From Lentzea fradiae (GTDB lineage: Bacteria; Actinomycetota; Actinomycetes; Mycobacteriales; Pseudonocardiaceae): a stretch of 64,000 bases of DNA. The position numbers and the translations under genes are program-made. Shown piece after piece: positions 60,962 to 64,000 of the stretch. Where the stretch lies: contig NZ_FNCC01000015.1 of NCBI RefSeq assembly GCF_900100955.1, positions 98,419 through 162,418 on the forward strand, read 5' to 3'. How positions within the stretch are numbered: position 1 is the first letter of the stretch; each line of letters opens with the position of its first letter. Below the pieces are notes generated by a model. It saw only the letters and a program-made list of their open reading frames with translations. It did no database searches and was not told where the DNA came from.

Positions 60962-60973
60962 GAGAGCGCTCTC
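60962..60973 (-). promoter_or_regulatory. LacI-type operator GAGAGCGCTCTC
   Basis: Perfect palindrome centred 33.5 nt before the binding-protein start, at the expected transcription start. Identical to 49841-49852 before DUF1996. The LacI gene 61063-62058 reads toward it. Confidence 0.8.
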
Positions 60974-61062
60974 TCATGCTTGATGGCGAGCTGACCGGAC
61001 CGAGCGTGCGGTCCGGCCGGCTCATTCGGCTGCGGCGGCGGCCTTGTGAAGAAGAGGTGGGG

Positions 61063-62058
61063 TCAGGGCGCGGACTCGCGCACGACCAACGAGGTCGGCA
61101 GCACCAGCGGGTGGTCCGGCAGCGGCTGTCCCTCGAGCGTGGAGAGCAGCATCCGCGCGGCGGCGGCGCCCATCTCCTGGGCTGGCTGGCGGATCGTCGT
61201 GAGCCGCGGTTCGGTCTGCCGCGCGACGGGCACGTCGTCGAAGCCGACGACGGACACGTCACCGGGAACGTCCCTGCCCGCTTCCCGCAGCGCCCGCAGC
61301 ACACCGACCGCGGAGATGTCGTTCTGCGCGAACACCGCGTCGAACGGGATGCCGCTCGCGAGGAGCTTCTCGACGGCGACCTGCCCGCCTTCCTGGGTGA
61401 AGTCGCCGTCGACGACGAGGTCCGGGTGCAGCGTCAGGCCCGCTTCGGCCAGCGCCAGCCGGAACCCGTCCAGCCGCGCCTGCGTGCAGCCGAAGTGCGG
61501 GGGCCCGGTGACGACGGCGAACCTGCGGCGGTCCGCGGCGAGCAGGTGCTTCGCGACGTCCGCGCCTCCCTGCCGGTTCGTCGTCGTCACCGAGGGGAAC
61601 TCCGGGTGCGAGCCGCGGTCGTCGATCATGACGACCGGCAGTCCCGCCCGGTAGAGCGTGGAGATGTAGTGCAGCGCGTCCGGCGGCTCGACCACGAGCA
61701 GACCGTCGAAGGCGTTGGCGGACACGTGGTTCGCGAACTGGTTGAGCGACTCGGGACCGCGGTTCAGCGTGTAGAGCAGCAGCCCGTACCCGTCCGCCTC
61801 CAGCTCGTCGACGATGCCTTGCAGGACCTCGCCCATCCACGGCCAGGTGAGCGACGGGGCGAGCATCGCGACGGTCCGGGTGCGGCCCCTGGCGAGACCG
61901 ACGGCACGGGCGCTGGGCACGTAGCCGATCTCGTCGATGACCTTGCGGACGCGCTGCGCCGTGGTGGCGTCGACGTCGGGTTTTCCGTTCAGCACACGTG
62001 ACACGGTCGCTTTGGACACCTGGGCGCGTTGGGCGACCTCCGCGATCGTGACACGCAT
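61063..62058 (-). CDS. LacI-family repressor
   Basis: 331 residues from ATG 62058 (GAAGGAAG upstream). HTH and hinge VTIAEVAQRAQVSKATVSRV, LNGKPDVDATTAQRVRKVID; periplasmic-binding-like core with FDGLLVVEP, VVGFDDVPVARQTEPRLTTI near the end. The likely ligand is a sugar brought in by the downstream importer. The gene lies upstream of the importer on the same strand with its own palindrome (62083-62094). Confidence 0.95.
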   Translation of the reverse strand: MRVTIAEVAQRAQVSKATVSRVLNGKPDVDATTAQRVRKVIDEIGYVPSARAVGLARGRTRTVAMLAPSLTWPWMGEVLQGIVDELEADGYGLLLYTLNRGPESLNQFANHVSANAFDGLLVVEPPDALHYISTLYRAGLPVVMIDDRGSHPEFPSVTTTNRQGGADVAKHLLAADRRRFAVVTGPPHFGCTQARLDGFRLALAEAGLTLHPDLVVDGDFTQEGGQVAVEKLLASGIPFDAVFAQNDISAVGVLRALREAGRDVPGDVSVVGFDDVPVARQTEPRLTTIRQPAQEMGAAAARMLLSTLEGQPLPDHPLVLPTSLVVRESAP

Positions 62059-62082
62059 GCCGAACTTCCTTCCGCCGCCTCT

Positions 62083-62094
62083 GAAACCGGTTTC
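62083..62094 (-). promoter_or_regulatory. Palindrome GAAACCGGTTTC before lacI
   Basis: Perfect 12-bp palindrome of LacI/CcpA style, centred 30.5 nt before the lacI start. It differs from the importer operator, so lacI may be under another LacI-family regulator or bind two site types. A half-match TGAGAGCGTTTCCA lies further up at 62171-62184. Confidence 0.55.
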
Positions 62095-62320
62095 GGTACC
62101 GGTTCCGCTGAGGTGTGACGGAGTCAACAGCCTGCGGCGAGTATTAGTCAAGACTCTTTCCAGAAGTTCGTGAGAGCGTTTCCACACCGCGTGCGGTCTC
62201 CGCAGGTCGGGCAGGGCGGACCCCGAAGTTCCGGAACTTCCGCCGCGTTTCCCGGCACTCGCGGCACTACGCCGGAAAGAGCAGTGCCCGTGCGGCTCCC
62301 GGTCGTGCAGAATCGGTGTC

Positions 62321-62860
62321 ATGGGGGTTGTGACAGCGGTCAGCCGCAACGAGGAGTACACGTTCACCAAGCAGGCCAGGGAGAGCATCACCCTGCTCGC
62401 CGGCCTGGGCGTGGAGGACGACGTCCACCAGGGCGTCACGGTCAAGCACCGGTCGCGGGTCGCGAAGGACCCGACGGCTCCGAACCTGCGCCAGGTCCAC
62501 CTGATGCACGAGGAGCTCCACGACGAGCTGCGGGCCAAGGGCCACAGCGTCGAGCCGGGCTCGATCGGCGAGAACATCACGACGCGCGGGGTCGACCTGC
62601 TCGGCCTGCCCAGGGGAACGCGGCTGCACCTGGGCCCCGAGGCCGTGGTCGAGGTGACCGGGCTGCGCAACCCGTGCGTGCAGATCGACGCCTTCTCCAA
62701 GGGACTGCTCAAGGAGGTCCTGCGCAAGGACGAGGACGGCGAGCTGGTCCGGCTGGCCGGGATCATGTCGGTCGTGCTCGTCGGCGGCGTCGTGCGGCCC
62801 GGTGACGAGATCCGCGTCGAGCTGCCGGTCGAGCCGCACCAGGCGCTCGCACCCGTCTGA
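62321..62860 (+). CDS. MOSC domain protein (YiiM-like, short)
   Basis: 179 residues: MOSC core only. VSRNEEYTFTKQARESITLL, QVHLMHEELHDELRAKG, PGSIGENITTRGVDLLGLPR (the GxxGEN motif) and EVTGLRNPCVQIDAF with the conserved Cys. YiiM/YuaD-type members bind molybdenum cofactor and reduce N-hydroxylated bases; a like role is inferred. ATG 62321. The second copy of the twin-hairpin repeat lies 82 bp downstream. Confidence 0.88.
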   Translation: MGVVTAVSRNEEYTFTKQARESITLLAGLGVEDDVHQGVTVKHRSRVAKDPTAPNLRQVHLMHEELHDELRAKGHSVEPGSIGENITTRGVDLLGLPRGTRLHLGPEAVVEVTGLRNPCVQIDAFSKGLLKEVLRKDEDGELVRLAGIMSVVLVGGVVRPGDEIRVELPVEPHQALAPV

Positions 62861-62942
62861 CCGCCACCGACGCGGTCTGCCTCGCCGCTACCCGCCAACC
62901 ACCCGCCCGCGTGTCATCCGTCAGCGCTCACCGACACCTCGC

Positions 62943-63063
62943 CGTGACGTGGCTGTAGGACGCGGGGGCCCCGCGTTCGCGTGGATGGTACGTGGGGCCC
63001 CCGCGTACCAGGCGGGAAACACGAAAGAGAGTCGCGTGCGGGCCGGGCGTTACGGACAGCACT
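62943..63063 (-). repeat. 121-bp twin-hairpin repeat, copy 2
   Basis: Inverted copy of 2981-3101 (108 of 121 identical, no gaps). Its two hairpins are AGGACGCGGGGGCCCCGCGT type (near 62957-62977) and GGTACGTGGGGCCCCCGCGT type (near 62988-63010). The conserved tail GGCGGGAAACACGAAAGAGA follows. It lies between the convergent MOSC and hydrolase genes and ends 6 nt before the hydrolase stop. Confidence 0.85.
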
Positions 63064-63069
63064 GCTGGG

Positions 63070-63807
63070 TCAGCTGTTGCCGAAGTGGTCGTCGAGGATC
63101 ACCGAGATCGTCTTCGGCGCCTCGACGACCGCCAGGTGCGCCGCGTCGCCCACGACGTAGAGCTCCGAGTCCGGCAGCTCGTCGGCGAGGTGCCGGGCGA
63201 ACTCCGGCGGCGTCGCGCTGTCCTGCGCCGCCGCGATCACCACGGCGGGCACGTCGATCTTCGCGAGCGCGGGCCGCAGGTCCATGTCCCTGATCGCCCG
63301 GCAGCAGGCGATGTACGACGGGACGTCGACCTCCAGCAGCTCGGCGCGGAAGCGCGCGACGACGTCCGGCGGGAAGGCCGGGGTGAACCAGCGCGCGACG
63401 ATCGAGTCCGCGAGCGGCTCCATCCCGCGTGAGCCGAGCACCTCGATCCGCTCGTCCCAGACCGACTTGTCCGGGTACCAGGCCGTCGTGCACATCAGCG
63501 CGAGCCGGGAGATCCGGTCGGTGTGCGCGGCGAGCCACATGCCGACCATGCCGCCGAGGGACACGCCGCAGTAGTGGACCTGCCGCAGCTCCAGGTGGTC
63601 CAGCAGGTCCAGGACGTCGCGCGCCAGGTCCTCGATCGCGCAAGGGCCCGGGACGGGCGCGCTGCGGCCGTGGCCGCGGTGGTCGAAGCGCAGCAGCCGG
63701 AACGGCAGCCCGAAGTCCCGCCACAGCCCGGTGGTCGTGCCGAGCGCGTTGCCGAGCACCAGCACCGGCGCGTCCTCCGGCCCGGTCAGCGTGTAGTGCC
63801 CGATCAC
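63070..63807 (-). CDS. 3-oxoadipate enol-lactonase-like alpha/beta hydrolase
   Basis: 245 residues from GTG 63807 (GGAGG upstream). LVLGNALGTTTGLW near 16-29 (oxyanion), FDHRGHGRS, nucleophile elbow CGVSLGGMVG, MCTTAWYPD, and DAAHLAVVEAP (His): the PcaD/enol-lactonase pattern. It may open 3-oxoadipate enol-lactone in aromatic breakdown or a related lactone. No other pca genes are in view. Confidence 0.85.
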   Translation of the reverse strand: MIGHYTLTGPEDAPVLVLGNALGTTTGLWRDFGLPFRLLRFDHRGHGRSAPVPGPCAIEDLARDVLDLLDHLELRQVHYCGVSLGGMVGMWLAAHTDRISRLALMCTTAWYPDKSVWDERIEVLGSRGMEPLADSIVARWFTPAFPPDVVARFRAELLEVDVPSYIACCRAIRDMDLRPALAKIDVPAVVIAAAQDSATPPEFARHLADELPDSELYVVGDAAHLAVVEAPKTISVILDDHFGNS

Positions 63808-63925
63808 GGCGCCACCTCCTCGCGAAACCCCGACAGCCCGCGAGTCTGCCCGGCGTTTTTCCGTCCCGCACGACGAGTTGCGCCGACTGGAGCACGTGTT
63901 CCCACAACCACCTTCCCGGCCCCAT

Positions 63926-63942
63926 CCGTAACACTGTCACGG
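63926..63942 (+). promoter_or_regulatory. Imperfect palindrome near right end
   Basis: CCGTAACACTGTCACGG, a 17-bp inverted repeat with one mismatch, lies 8 nt before a possible ATG at 63951. Operator-like; it may control the gene that leaves the window or the divergent hydrolase. Confidence 0.4.
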
Positions 63943-63950
63943 GTAGCAGA

Positions 63951-64000
63951 ATGTGGGGTTCCCCCGCTGCCGACCCCACCGGGAAGCCGATGAACTCCGC
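63951..64000 (+). CDS. Possible 5' end of a gene leaving the window
   Basis: ATG at 63951 with GGGTAG 4 nt upstream opens a frame MWGSPAADPTGKPMNS to the edge. Only 16 codons are visible, so no product can be named. Confidence 0.35.
   Translation, partial: MWGSPAADPTGKPMNS

Overview
The window is 64 kb of chromosomal DNA from a high-GC actinomycete. Codons end mostly in G or C, GTG starts and 4-nt GTGA/ATGA stop-start overlaps are common, and the family content points to a Pseudonocardiaceae-type genome: SARP regulator, MbtH, LacI-controlled Opp transporter, ECF sigma with ZAS anti-sigma, DUF1996 and GH85 proteins. This placement is inference; there is no rRNA or marker gene. I see no tRNA, rRNA, CRISPR array or intact insertion sequence.

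Layout. 1-11.5 kb: a truncated alpha/beta hydrolase, a CGNR regulator, a DUF1348 protein, a MOSC protein, the fused isobutyryl-CoA mutase icmF, a LuxR regulator, two oxidoreductases, a degenerate prenyl-synthase-like protein and an ArsR regulator. 11.5-14.5 kb: a tight molybdate operon (HTH-TOBE, modA, modB, modC). 14.5-24.8 kb: an acyl-CoA dehydrogenase, an SPFH/zinc-ribbon membrane-stress pair, a large SARP regulator with an eroded ATPase core, an unknown membrane protein, an HTH/hydrolase pair and a TetR/KAS III divergon. 25-30.3 kb: a redox block of FAD reductase, bis-heme membrane protein fused to a ferredoxin, DUF4142 protein, COG4315 lipoprotein, ECF sigma and anti-sigma. 30.3-35.3 kb: a PP2C response regulator, CHASE3 kinase and Rcp1-type regulator, then a zinc-finger HTH gene beside a dense GTCTAG operator. 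35.3-40.3 kb: a variable stretch with long gaps, an IS110 transposase fragment, a methyltransferase and a secreted M15 peptidase. 40.3-46.7 kb: metabolic genes and a MacB/FtsX-type ABC exporter. 46.7-51 kb: secreted enzymes (polyester-hydrolase-like cutinase, Tat-exported GH85 endoglycosidase, DUF1996 protein). 51-53 kb: a GntR-controlled ABC exporter. 54-55.5 kb: an MbtH/ornithine hydroxylase pair behind an iron-box-like palindrome. 55.6-62 kb: a LacI-controlled Opp-type importer. The end holds a second MOSC gene and a lactonase-like hydrolase.

How parts work together. The LacI regulator at 61-62 kb probably controls both the Opp importer and the distant DUF1996 gene, since the same 12-bp palindrome sits about 34 nt before both start codons. 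Convergent gene pairs end in strong hairpins. Two of them carry copies of one 121-bp twin-hairpin repeat, inverted and 60 kb apart, each just after a MOSC gene. The redox block may form a membrane electron-transfer chain and is the best candidate here for an undescribed system.
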